Of a stretch of DNA of 30,693 nt, positions 8,900 to 17,049 are shown one piece after another (position 1 is the stretch's first letter; each line of letters begins with the position of its first letter). The translations under genes were made by a program, and so were the position numbers. Under the pieces are notes generated by a model. That model worked only from the letters and a program-made list of their open reading frames with translations, had not been told where the DNA came from and searched no databases. The stretch is taken from the IMG/VR virus record IMGVR_UViG_3300025732_000182, positions 1-30,693 of that record; one strand, given 5' to 3'. Source of the stretch: a virus.

Positions 8900-9799
8900 T
8901 TAAGCCCCAGCGGTGCCATATATACATCTCCAATCATCGAATCCAGTACTGAATCTTGTAGATGTTTTAATCTTCAAGTTATCAGTAGCAAAGTCGTTGT
9001 CTTTCTGTATTTCAGCAGCACGTCTACGGAAGAACTTCAGTTTAGAAGGGTTGTTGGTCATTAAGAACCAAGCATCCTGGTCTGTTATAAAGTTAGTCGT
9101 AACAGGCTTAATGTTCATATTAGATATAATATTAACATCGTTGTTGCCAGTTTGAGTTTCGTACTGAGTTTCAAGAATCTTCCTAACTGTAAAGTATAAA
9201 CTTCTACCAGTTACAATTTTCTCTACTTCAGTATTAAGCCTTAAACCTTGGTCGTCACGGAAGTCTTTAACGTCAATAATACCTTGCTCTAGTGAAGTCT
9301 GAACTAAGTCAGCTGCGCTAGATGGTGTATTAGAACCTGTTCCTCCTGTGCCTACCAATGGGTGAGACGCGCTAATTAAAGATACGCCATCAGGACCAGT
9401 AGTTGAGAATGCGTTGTTAAGAATGTTAGTAGCAACGATTTCCTCAGTCTGTCTCATTGATTCAGCAAGTAGACGTGGAATCTGGTTGATTTGATTGTAT
9501 AAATCATCTTCAACCATTTCCCTAGTTACCACGCCACCTATTGAATAGGTAAGGTGCAAGAACTCTTGCTGGAAGCCTTGGAACATTTGCGAGAATACCG
9601 CCTCTTGGCCTTGCTCTTTAACCGCAGCTAAAGGGAAGCCTGTTAAGCCTTGTACTTTCTCAAACGCTTGTTTACTGGTCATTACGTCCATGAACTCAGT
9701 ATACATCGTTGGATGTCCATCATACCTAGTACCATAGATTTCTTTAATACCAGGCCATAATAGTTCGGCAAAATTGCCGGTTGTCATTACTGCTGCCAT
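8900..9799 (-). CDS. Major capsid protein
   Basis: The ATG at 9799 follows an AGGAG site. The 299-aa product begins MAAVMTTGNFAELLWPGIKE and continues with a pattern (YDGHPTMYTEFMDV, SIGGVVTREMVEDD, then a helix with MRQTEEIVATNILNN) that fits HK97-fold major capsid proteins of the Mu gpT-like type. The SASHPLVGTGGT segment near residues 142-153 is a common hallmark of such capsid proteins. The gene lies after scaffold and decoration candidates and before the hairpin at 8854-8875. Being about 300 aa with no separate protease gene nearby, it probably assembles on the scaffold without an encoded maturation protease. Confidence is high for role, moderate for subfamily. Confidence 0.88.
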   Translation of the reverse strand: MAAVMTTGNFAELLWPGIKEIYGTRYDGHPTMYTEFMDVMTSKQAFEKVQGLTGFPLAAVKEQGQEAVFSQMFQGFQQEFLHLTYSIGGVVTREMVEDDLYNQINQIPRLLAESMRQTEEIVATNILNNAFSTTGPDGVSLISASHPLVGTGGTGSNTPSSAADLVQTSLEQGIIDVKDFRDDQGLRLNTEVEKIVTGRSLYFTVRKILETQYETQTGNNDVNIISNMNIKPVTTNFITDQDAWFLMTNNPSKLKFFRRRAAEIQKDNDFATDNLKIKTSTRFSTGFDDWRCIYGTAGA

Positions 9800-9804
9800 A
9801 GTTG

Positions 9805-10401
9805 TTATACTCCTGTATTATTAACGCCAAAGGCTGCAAAGTTGATTTTTACCTCAACTACGCCTTTACCGTTTGCGTTTCCATATTCCGAAGCATAACC
9901 ATTCACTAGATCGGTAGGAGCTAGCCCTACTATCTGGAATTGTCCATCTGCTGAAGTAGATGTTGCTTTCTTTAGCGTCATGCCGCTACGTCCTGCTGCT
10001 GTTACTGGTGTACCCGCGCTTACAAATGCGTTACTACCAATCAAAGCCGCTGATGCAGTTACATCTATTAATGCTAAAAATGTCTTATATGGGTCTGTAG
10101 ATATTGTTACAAAACCTGCCTGGCTAGACTGTAGATATAAGCCAGTGCTAGGTAAGTTAAATGTTAATGGGGCTGGTTGTCCGGCGTTATTTGATTTAAA
10201 TATGCCTTGTACAATCCCCCATATGTTGCCTGTAGAACCTGCAGGCGCTGCCTTTCCAGTAGTTTTCATCTTTACTGCGTCACCAATAAAAAATTGGTTT
10301 CCTGTAGATGATGAAACTGGCACGGTGATGCATATATCGCTACCACCATTTAAAGAACGGCAACCCTGAAATCCCGCAACAGTCTGTGATGTAGCTGTCA
10401 T
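9805..10401 (-). CDS. Putative head decoration/structural protein (198 aa)
   Basis: The ATG at 10401 follows TTAGGAGA. The product is Gly/Ala/Thr-rich and predicted beta-sheet. Features such as FFIGDAVKMKTTGKAAPAG, IWGIVQGIFKS and VTAAGRSGMTLKKATS resemble the 'GDaV.l..dG......iiGvv' pattern of capsid cement and decoration proteins. It lies 5 nt before the major capsid gene, a common place for a decoration protein. No enzymatic motif is seen. A minor head protein is the main alternative. Confidence 0.6.
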   Translation of the reverse strand: MTATSQTVAGFQGCRSLNGGSDICITVPVSSSTGNQFFIGDAVKMKTTGKAAPAGSTGNIWGIVQGIFKSNNAGQPAPLTFNLPSTGLYLQSSQAGFVTISTDPYKTFLALIDVTASAALIGSNAFVSAGTPVTAAGRSGMTLKKATSTSADGQFQIVGLAPTDLVNGYASEYGNANGKGVVEVKINFAAFGVNNTGV

Positions 10402-10412
10402 TCGTGATTCTC

Positions 10413-10925
10413 CTAATTAATTTCAATTGTTGTTTTTATATTAGCTGCCCTAGCTATCGCTGAGCCGCCTTGTTCTGGTATTAATTTTGCTCTTGTCTGC
10501 TTTTCTGTTTCGTTGCGGTGATATTCTTCACGCGCTATTGCCATTTCTTCAGGAAGCAACATAGCTATCAATTCATTGTGAACTATGGAACTTTCTGCTT
10601 TAGCAATCGGCCTATCGTTTAGCTTTTTGTAGTAATTACCCATTTCAACGTCCATGTTATGCTCTAACCGATTGGCAGTTACCCACCCTTCGTATTGCAA
10701 TCTACGCACGTTTTCTAAAGTATTACTCTTCCAAGCCGCCCTAAATCCTGGCGGTGCTTTCAATTCGGGTAAGCGCCTAGCAGGTTTAAATTCGACTTTT
10801 TGGCCTTTTTTCTTCTCAACTGGTGTCTTATCTGCTTTTTTAGCTTTCGCAAGTTTCTCCTCGACAACGTGTTGTTCTAAGATATCTTGCTCAACTAATT
10901 TCTCTTTCTCTTTTAGTGTACTCAT
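10413..10925 (-). CDS. Head-module protein, charged N-terminus (170 aa)
   Basis: The open frame extends to a TTG at 10943, but the ATG at 10925 (MSTLKEKEKLVEQDILEQHV) has AAGGAGC at proper spacing, so I use it. Residues 1-50 are highly charged and likely coiled coil. A basic stretch with a KPARR motif follows. The rest contains WKSNTLENVRRLQYEGW. I do not recognise the family, though short proteins with a similar charged start lie between scaffold and capsid genes in other phages. It could be a scaffold partner or a minor head protein. Confidence 0.6.
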   Translation of the reverse strand: MSTLKEKEKLVEQDILEQHVVEEKLAKAKKADKTPVEKKKGQKVEFKPARRLPELKAPPGFRAAWKSNTLENVRRLQYEGWVTANRLEHNMDVEMGNYYKKLNDRPIAKAESSIVHNELIAMLLPEEMAIAREEYHRNETEKQTRAKLIPEQGGSAIARAANIKTTIEIN

Positions 10926-10945
10926 TTTTTTTGCTCCTTGCAAAT

Positions 10946-11857
10946 CTAGGTCATTAATTGTTTCTGGCGCGCGTATCTTTCAGGTGAAATACCCATATTA
11001 CGCGCTACATTTATTTCTGCTTGCGTTAGTCTAACTGTAGTTTTGGTTGGTGCATTATTGCTTTCAGATGACAATACTGAGGTATGTGCATTATTTTTTT
11101 TACCCCTAAGGCGTTCATCCATTACATCCATAATAGTTTTAATATCAACTTGTTTCCCAGCCGCCGCAAACTCCTTAGGAATGCTTTCAAATAACTCTAA
11201 AGCTTTATCGTTATCTGGATGCCCATCATAAAGATAACCCCTTAAAGGTTTTCCAGTCACGTCTTTTTCGGCAGCTATCACTTCAAGATAAGCCGCATTA
11301 CGAAGATACTGCGCCTCAAATTGTTGCTTTTGCGGGTCTACTCTTGGCTTAAGCTCTGGTTTTTCAACTGGTATTTTCTCAACCAATCTCTTTTCTAACT
11401 TTAAATCCAGCAATCTATCTTCTATGGATTCTATAGCTTCATAATCATTTTCCTCCCTTGCGATACGCAATTGTGTTTTAAGGTCAGACTCGATCTTATT
11501 TACAGCTGTATTTTTATTTTCTTGCTCAAACTTATTAAGTTTCTCTTGGTATTCAGCAAGTTTTTCTTCCATGAGTTTATTATGCTCAAGTATCGCCTGA
11601 TTACGCGCATCAGAACCCTTTACCTGGCGATAAAGATCATTAATGCGTTCCTGTACCTTTGGGTCATCTGTTTTTACAAACTCTGTACGTCTTGGTTCTT
11701 TTGGGGTTTCTATAACTACATCCACATCTGGAGTAGCTTCTGCAATAACCTCTACTTCTGGTTCTGCTTCTTTAGATATAGGCTTTAGGGATTTAATAGC
11801 CTCGCTAAGTTTGTTTTCAGCGGTGTCTATTGCTTTTTGGGATTCTATATTACTCAT
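10946..11857 (-). CDS. Capsid scaffold candidate (303 aa)
   Basis: The ATG at 11857 overlaps the GroES stop by 8 nt. The sequence is strongly charged and mostly helical. Residues about 10-75 are acidic, with Pro/Glu/Val repeats. Residues about 80-150 form a long predicted coiled coil (KLAEYQEKLNKFEQENKN). The C-terminal end is basic (NMGISPERYARQKQLMT), as in scaffold proteins that bind the capsid through a basic tail. The spot between portal and major capsid is the usual place for a scaffold. Function is inferred from composition and position. Confidence 0.75.
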   Translation of the reverse strand: MSNIESQKAIDTAENKLSEAIKSLKPISKEAEPEVEVIAEATPDVDVVIETPKEPRRTEFVKTDDPKVQERINDLYRQVKGSDARNQAILEHNKLMEEKLAEYQEKLNKFEQENKNTAVNKIESDLKTQLRIAREENDYEAIESIEDRLLDLKLEKRLVEKIPVEKPELKPRVDPQKQQFEAQYLRNAAYLEVIAAEKDVTGKPLRGYLYDGHPDNDKALELFESIPKEFAAAGKQVDIKTIMDVMDERLRGKKNNAHTSVLSSESNNAPTKTTVRLTQAEINVARNMGISPERYARQKQLMT

Positions 11858-12131
11858 ATACTACCCCCAGCAAATCTTCGTCTTGGCACATAAAATATTC
11901 TTCGTCTTTAATCTTTGTCCAAGCCCCTGAGAACTTAGCAAACATTACCTTTTGGCCTACTAGGTCTTTTAGTACATCATCGCACGTATGGCCTAACGCA
12001 ACAATTATTCCTTCTTCTTTATTGTATTTACCAATAGCTTGTTCTGGTAAAATAATAGAACCCACCTTCTCCTTTTTTTCTCGTTTCAATAATACACGCG
12101 CAAACAAAGGCGTGAACGGTATCTTACTCAT
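11850..12131 (-). CDS. groES: Phage co-chaperonin GroES
   Basis: The ATG at 12131 follows GAGGAAAAG. The 93-aa product fits the Cpn10 family over its full length: an N-terminal PLFARVLLKREKKEKVGSII strand-loop, a mobile-loop hydrophobic triad (IIL, residues 26-28) that docks on GroEL, a central KYNKEEGIIVALG turn, and a C-terminal EDLLGVV close to the canonical end. It lacks a companion GroEL gene in the window, so it would work with the host chaperonin, as T4 gp31 does. Its position just before the scaffold and capsid genes suggests a role in folding capsid protein. Several residues differ from cellular GroES, as expected for a long-resident phage copy. Confidence 0.88.
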   Translation of the reverse strand: MSKIPFTPLFARVLLKREKKEKVGSIILPEQAIGKYNKEEGIIVALGHTCDDVLKDLVGQKVMFAKFSGAWTKIKDEEYFMCQDEDLLGVVYE

Positions 12132-12180
12132 TGCTTTTCCTCTATTAATGTTTTATACTTACCTACAAGAACCACCTGCG

Positions 12181-12220
12181 AGGCCGTCATTAATAGTGGC
12201 GGCCTTAACTTTGTAAGGCC
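12181..12220 (-). promoter_or_regulatory. Two mutually exclusive hairpins before groES
   Basis: A perfect 7-bp stem (GGCCTTA / TAAGGCC, 12201-12220, 6-nt loop) spans the stop codon of the 265-aa gene. A second 6-bp stem (12181-12186 with 12200-12205) shares bases with it, so only one can form at a time. No T-run follows, so this is not a plain terminator. It could be an attenuator-like switch or an mRNA processing or stability element between the two genes. Confidence 0.45.
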
Positions 12221-13002
12221 TGGAAGAAATCAGTAGTGTTGTCCGTTGGTAAACCTAACCTTGATAAATAATTCCGTTCCACAGGCAATAATGCAGTATT
12301 CATGTTTTGCATCTGCCCCGATTCGTCAATTAAGTTTCTTTTTAAAAGACTTAGATAATAATTCTTATCTTCATCCCCCAAACCACCACCTTGCGAACCT
12401 TGCGTAGCTAAATAACTACGTTGTTGTGTCGGGTCTAAAGTGCCGAATTGTTGCCCTCCAACGCTACGGGAGAATAAATCAAAAGGTTTAGTTGGCTCAT
12501 CTCCACGTTTAGGAGTAAACAGCTGATCTACTTCACCTAGATTTGCGCTCGGCGCTGCTTGCATTGATGATGTACCACTTGAACCACCAGCTCCTAATAT
12601 TCCACCTAATGTATTAGCAGCCGTATCAAGCATAGATTTACCTATTGGAATCTGATATAATGGATTACTTGTTGTAACAGCGTTAATTGTTCCGCCTATA
12701 GGGTCTGCTATAAAATTACTAATTTGCTTACCAGGATTACTAAAGAAATTCTTTAAACCACTAAAGAAAAACTCCGGCGCACCTGTCTCTGGGTTTTTAT
12801 TCTCATAACCAGAGCCGACAATATGCCCTCTGTAATCAGCGCTATTGTCTTGCATGGCTTTTTTGAATTTAGTGAGGAACTCAGGATTTTGTAATACTAT
12901 CTCACGTGGGATAACTACATCGCCATGAGAAAGGTGCGCGATAGTGTTATCGCCACCACGTCCCATTGCACCCATTATATTTGAAATCATTTGTGTGTTC
13001 AT
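12205..13002 (-). CDS. Virion-module protein with GRGGDN.IAHLSHGDVVIP motif (265 aa)
   Basis: Residues 11-34 (GAMGRGGDNTIAHLSHGDVV and following IPREI) match a motif frequent in phage virion proteins coded near portal genes ('GRGGDTelaHlspGEvViP'). The middle holds FFSGLKNFFSNPGKQISN and an Ala/Gly-rich segment with low hydrophobicity. The C-terminal third is rich in Gln, Gly and Ser. The function of this family is not established; injection or internal virion proteins are possible. The ATG at 13002 has no Shine-Dalgarno and lies where a candidate promoter would start transcription, so a start at an internal ATG (12990 or 12975) cannot be excluded. Confidence 0.65.
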   Translation of the reverse strand: MNTQMISNIMGAMGRGGDNTIAHLSHGDVVIPREIVLQNPEFLTKFKKAMQDNSADYRGHIVGSGYENKNPETGAPEFFFSGLKNFFSNPGKQISNFIADPIGGTINAVTTSNPLYQIPIGKSMLDTAANTLGGILGAGGSSGTSSMQAAPSANLGEVDQLFTPKRGDEPTKPFDLFSRSVGGQQFGTLDPTQQRSYLATQGSQGGGLGDEDKNYYLSLLKRNLIDESGQMQNMNTALLPVERNYLSRLGLPTDNTTDFFQALQS

Positions 13003-13036
13003 AAGCTAATTTTAGCTTATAGAAATAACCTGTCAA
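13001..13036 (-). promoter_or_regulatory. Candidate sigma70 promoter with a 20-bp palindrome
   Basis: On the minus strand TTGACA (13031-13036) and TAAAAT (13009-13014) are 16 bp apart, close to consensus. A perfect 9-bp inverted repeat with a 2-bp spacer (13001-13020) covers the -10 box and reaches the ATG at 13002, so it could be an operator. The predicted transcription start falls on the ATG itself, which would give a leaderless or near-leaderless mRNA. Confidence 0.6.
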
Positions 13037-13047
13037 ACGTGGGTAAA

Positions 13048-15225
13048 TTAAGAGGAAATCTGCGTGTTTCGTTGGTCTAATGGAACTCGTTCAAGTACCC
13101 CTTCACCAGGTATCTCTCCGCTTCCTTCAAAACCTCCGCCTGTCCCCGGTATCGCTCCACTTTCTCCAGGGGGCATGTCAGAAGCCCCTCCGCCCAATTG
13201 AAGTTGTTGTTCAAGTGCTGCAAGAAATGCTTCGTCTCCGGTTTGCGCTTCCATACCTCCCAACTGTCCCTGTCCATTGAATACTCCATGCATTTGTCCG
13301 TATAAAAAAGCCACATGTTTTTGTTTATGTAGCATTAAAGCTTGTAATCCTTCTGGTGATATATCTATTTTACCAGTTCCCATTTGTTGTTTTTCTAGCC
13401 CTTTTAGTAATTCGTTTATTATTCTAATATGCGTTGCGTGGTCTTGGTCTGGGAATACATCAAATAATGGCCTTTCTTGCGGAGGCATAAGAAAAAACAT
13501 ATTTTCCTCATACTGGTCATCTATCCTTTCTGGTTTTTGTTCTTCTGGCTTAGGTAAGATTAAATCTATATCCTGAACCTCCATAGATTCTAAAGTTTGC
13601 TTAGTTATAACGTAAACAGAGTTTTGATTCTGTGCAATTATGGGGTTTTGCATACCTAATTGATATACACTCTGCGCTTTAGCCATCTTTTGTTGTTTTG
13701 TGACCGATCTTGGATCCATAATAGGGAATATCCTAGTTGCACCCTGGAAATCTTCCCTAGTAACGCTAACTTTTTCCTCTTCGTTAGTAAATGTTTGTAT
13801 AGCAGGGGCGTTATCTTTTACTATGTTAAATATCTTCTCAAGCTCACCTTCCATAGCTAAGGCTAAATTCTCCATAATAGAGCTTGGCATTTGCAAGCTT
13901 TGCTCTAACATAGTTAAAATAGTCATAGGCTGATAAACTTTAGACACATCACCGCTTACCGCTTCCGTAGTATTGGACAATCTCTGTATAGTAGATTGCA
14001 TAAACTCGATAAGACCAACATACGCGGTATTAGGCCCCGGAAAGTTCATTTGATAAATTGCTTTGCTTAAATCATCCGCTGTGCGTGGAACTTTGGTAAA
14101 CTTACCTATAGGCGACTCAATCTCACCGCCTTTTATACCAATATTCTCAGATATAAAACCGCCCATATTACCAGCATTTGCCAACTCTCCTGCATCCAAA
14201 GAGTTACGCAACATTTGGTTTAATGATTGGTTTAATTTGGCAATAAGATGCCCGTAACCAAAACAATAAAAGCCGTCAGTGTTATCTATAAAACCGTAAT
14301 GTGTAAAATATTCTATAGGGGTTTTTTGGTCATCATCTATCTTATATCTTGCGGCAATCCTAAGCACCCTTTCGCTATTATCATCTACCCATATAATAAC
14401 TGGCTCTTCTATCCCATCGCCATCTAAATCATACCAAGTGTGTTGTTCTAAAATAACAACGGATTTACCCTCTTTCCCTACTTCATGCATACCTTCCGCA
14501 TCATCTTCAACATCCTGCATATCTCCCATGTCTTTAAAATTAACATCAGATTCAACAGGTAATTTACTAAAAAACCCATCACGGTATAATTTTTTTGCTG
14601 TATTAAAATCCATAGTTATGCGGTGGGTCTTTCTCCGCACATCCTCTAACTCGCGCGGTCCAGTCCCATAACAGACAATAAAATCTTGCGCCCTTACTCT
14701 TTCTACTTTAGGTAATCCAGTTACCGGGTCTGGATAAGTCTTACTAAAATCGCTACCCATTAACGCCGCAGCTAACAACATTCTTTTTTTGTCTCGTTTA
14801 TATCTACGCTGTCTAAAGTTTAAATCGTAATTCATCCATTTAGCCAAGCGTTCAGCGCGTTGTTGTTCCTCCGGGGTATTATCTTCAAGGGACGTGGTAG
14901 AAACAAATGACCTTTGCGGGAATATAGCTTTATATGCCCTAGCTTGGAAACCAAGGCATGATTCTGTCAAAAGAGGCACTCTTGCATCAGCTGAGTTAAA
15001 ATCACTAGAAAAGTTATTATCATAATTATCTATTTGATGATAAATTTCCAGATATTCCGCATGCTTTGATAACCAATCCGCACGACTTTCGTCATCTTCT
15101 TTGGTTAAAGAACAAACCTTTTCCCCTAATATTTGCAATTCCTTAGGTTCAAAATGAGGAGCTAAGTTTAAAGGGTCTTTGCGCCTTGGTTTAATCTTAG
15201 TCTCTTCTTTTGTTTTGTTACGCAT
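13048..15225 (-). CDS. Portal protein
   Basis: I use the ATG at 15225 (MRNKTKEETK), which overlaps the end of the upstream gene by 8 nt; a TTG in frame just before it is less likely. The 725-aa product has an acidic and basic N-terminus, then the typical podovirus portal region, including DWLSKHAEYLEIYHQIDN, DARVPLLTESC, and AERLAKWMNYDL. An elongated helical middle follows (LNQSLNQMLRNSLDAGELAN). The C-terminal 80 residues are Gly/Gln-rich. Length fits the large P22-like portals. The dodecameric portal is the DNA entry channel and binds the terminase. It begins the head module, separated from the terminase by the glycan cassette. Confidence 0.9.
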   Translation of the reverse strand: MRNKTKEETKIKPRRKDPLNLAPHFEPKELQILGEKVCSLTKEDDESRADWLSKHAEYLEIYHQIDNYDNNFSSDFNSADARVPLLTESCLGFQARAYKAIFPQRSFVSTTSLEDNTPEEQQRAERLAKWMNYDLNFRQRRYKRDKKRMLLAAALMGSDFSKTYPDPVTGLPKVERVRAQDFIVCYGTGPRELEDVRRKTHRITMDFNTAKKLYRDGFFSKLPVESDVNFKDMGDMQDVEDDAEGMHEVGKEGKSVVILEQHTWYDLDGDGIEEPVIIWVDDNSERVLRIAARYKIDDDQKTPIEYFTHYGFIDNTDGFYCFGYGHLIAKLNQSLNQMLRNSLDAGELANAGNMGGFISENIGIKGGEIESPIGKFTKVPRTADDLSKAIYQMNFPGPNTAYVGLIEFMQSTIQRLSNTTEAVSGDVSKVYQPMTILTMLEQSLQMPSSIMENLALAMEGELEKIFNIVKDNAPAIQTFTNEEEKVSVTREDFQGATRIFPIMDPRSVTKQQKMAKAQSVYQLGMQNPIIAQNQNSVYVITKQTLESMEVQDIDLILPKPEEQKPERIDDQYEENMFFLMPPQERPLFDVFPDQDHATHIRIINELLKGLEKQQMGTGKIDISPEGLQALMLHKQKHVAFLYGQMHGVFNGQGQLGGMEAQTGDEAFLAALEQQLQLGGGASDMPPGESGAIPGTGGGFEGSGEIPGEGVLERVPLDQRNTQISS

Positions 15226-16885
15226 CAAAATTTAACCTTTGTATATAATCTTCAAGTTCAAGAGCTTTTGAATTAGCCTTTTTTTCCATTTCTTGCATAT
15301 ATAGTTTGTGACGTAGTTTGTTCCTCCATACCCAAGGAATCATACCGTCACCGTGTATTTTTAAATTAAGTTTCTCCCTTAAAAAGTAGTAATTCCTAAA
15401 TTCCTGTAATTGAGCAAGGAATTGTCCTTCTGTCCAAAAAGTACGTTTAATCTTTTTTGGTCCATAAGTTTCTACTTCAAGGGTAACTTCTTCGTACTTC
15501 ATAGTACCATTATCTTTCTTTTCCTGCAAATCTGGCTTAGAATAGTAAGAACAATCATAACCGAACAGCTCCATATTACGAAAACCTAAACCCTCTAAGA
15601 CAGATATACCCCTTGTGGAAGTAGCCGAACCTCCTACTATCAAACAATCACCGTTACTTAAGAAATCTTCCTCATGCGCGCCTACTGCGACATGGTATCC
15701 TATGACTTTAGCTTTACGCTCCAACAATCTTTCAGTAACAATCGGATCTACCATTGACGCAACAAACACTAATGAATCTGGGTGGATGTCATCAGTGAAA
15801 TTTGCTACATGTGAGCGCGGGTCTAACAAAATAACAGCCCAAGGAATTATGCCAGCCTCATGTAATGGTTTAATAGCGTGCTTTACAGCTACTATCTTAA
15901 TCCCATTATCATAATACTCCTTAACTTGTATGGGGTCTAAAGATGGCCCAGCACTGCAAATAACAATAGTTTCGTCTGTTTGTTTGCATGGCGCGTACCA
16001 ATTACGGATTAATCTTACATTCTTGGAAATATTATTTCGTATGACTTCCTTATCTACACAGTTTTTAGTTTTAATCTTTATGTCGTTAACATCAACCGCC
16101 TGAGGAATTATAGGTTCCCCGCTACGCATTTGCTGAATTTTTTGCGCTAACGCTAATTTAGCTGGCGCACCTTTAAAATGCTCCATAGTTTCGCCAAGGA
16201 TAGATATATTAAATACATCACGCCCTTCTATACCTTCTGATATGTTGTGATATGTGAGGCTAGAGAACTCTTCACGTAATCTATCAAATATATAACTATC
16301 GTGGTATTGCTTATGTGATAATACCTCATCTTTTACATACATTTCATGGAATCGCTCTATGAATTGTCCTGCTGTTTCTGTTTTATAGATAACGAGACCA
16401 CATTCTGAATGGTCCCAATCTTTGCGCCCTAAATAAGATATATCGGCTCCATTATGCCATTTCTCTATATCTTCTACTGTTACCTCAGATTTAACCATAA
16501 TATCAGCATCCAACCAGATAATGTAATCCACGCCATTTTGTTTGGCAAATAAGTAGGCCTGATAAAGAGCAAATATCTTATGGGAGAAATCTATGTAATT
16601 AGTCCTGTAATCACCTTCGTTTTTATAATCCTTGTGACGTGTGTAAAAATCAGTTTCGTCTTTTGTTGCGCCTGTCTCTATATGAATTAATCTACCTTCT
16701 TTAGCACCTACATTATTAATCAAGTTATCTAGGCTTTTACTAACTACTTCACTCAAATCATCTTTGTATATTTTTATAAGCAAAGGTATTTCAGTAGGGA
16801 AGTTCTGCAAATAAGATACAGTGCATACATTTAAGTATTCGTACCAATCTTTATTAGGGAACGTTGTTATTGTTACGTATTTCAT
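15218..16885 (-). CDS. GT-A glycosyltransferase fused to a DUF115/MptE-like domain
   Basis: Two domains are visible in this 555-aa protein. Residues about 1-240 look like a GT-A glycosyltransferase, with IIWLDADIMV (DAD at 126-128) as the metal-binding DXD and an ECGLVIY segment near 161-167. Residues about 300-530 match DUF115-type domains (found in flagellin-modifying Maf proteins and MptE-like proteins). These show VICSAGPSLD (308-317) and the stretch 418-447 with GGSATSTRG and a hydrophobic LFGYDCSY end. Maf-type domains transfer nonulosonic sugars to proteins. The fusion suggests one protein that carries out two sugar-transfer steps. Acceptor and donor are unknown. It ends the glycan cassette and overlaps the portal start. 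The upstream site AGGATTAATC supports the start at 16885. Confidence 0.8.
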   Translation of the reverse strand: MKYVTITTFPNKDWYEYLNVCTVSYLQNFPTEIPLLIKIYKDDLSEVVSKSLDNLINNVGAKEGRLIHIETGATKDETDFYTRHKDYKNEGDYRTNYIDFSHKIFALYQAYLFAKQNGVDYIIWLDADIMVKSEVTVEDIEKWHNGADISYLGRKDWDHSECGLVIYKTETAGQFIERFHEMYVKDEVLSHKQYHDSYIFDRLREEFSSLTYHNISEGIEGRDVFNISILGETMEHFKGAPAKLALAQKIQQMRSGEPIIPQAVDVNDIKIKTKNCVDKEVIRNNISKNVRLIRNWYAPCKQTDETIVICSAGPSLDPIQVKEYYDNGIKIVAVKHAIKPLHEAGIIPWAVILLDPRSHVANFTDDIHPDSLVFVASMVDPIVTERLLERKAKVIGYHVAVGAHEEDFLSNGDCLIVGGSATSTRGISVLEGLGFRNMELFGYDCSYYSKPDLQEKKDNGTMKYEEVTLEVETYGPKKIKRTFWTEGQFLAQLQEFRNYYFLREKLNLKIHGDGMIPWVWRNKLRHKLYMQEMEKKANSKALELEDYIQRLNFDA

Positions 16886-16887
16886 GA

Positions 16888-17049
16888 TTAATCCTTTATC
16901 TCTGCGAAATATTTATTATTAGAATTTCTGTAAGTATTAATAATTAATCCTAGATATTTATTACCAATTTTGTTTAATTTGCCGTTACTAGTTAGATAGA
17001 CAGCGTGTCCAATTAGGGGTATATATTCCGCCTCACATTCGCAAATCAT
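16888..17049 (-). CDS. 53-aa hypothetical protein in the glycan cassette
   Basis: The ATG at 17049 overlaps the cupin stop as TAATG, and the stop lies 2 nt before the next start, so it fits the operon exactly. The product, MICECEAEYIPLIGHAVYLT and on, contains GHAVYLTSNGKLNKIGN followed by LGLIINTY. This order recalls the 'GdaVyl..dGkv...iGvv' strands of capsid cement proteins, but the match is short and could be chance. It has no membrane segment. Function unknown. Confidence 0.65.
   Translation of the reverse strand: MICECEAEYIPLIGHAVYLTSNGKLNKIGNKYLGLIINTYRNSNNKYFAEIKD

Noticed and set aside
13077-13316. 79-codon minus-strand frame inside the portal gene
   Set aside because: It lies in another frame of the portal C-terminus, has no sensible ribosome site, and its composition follows the overlapping gene.
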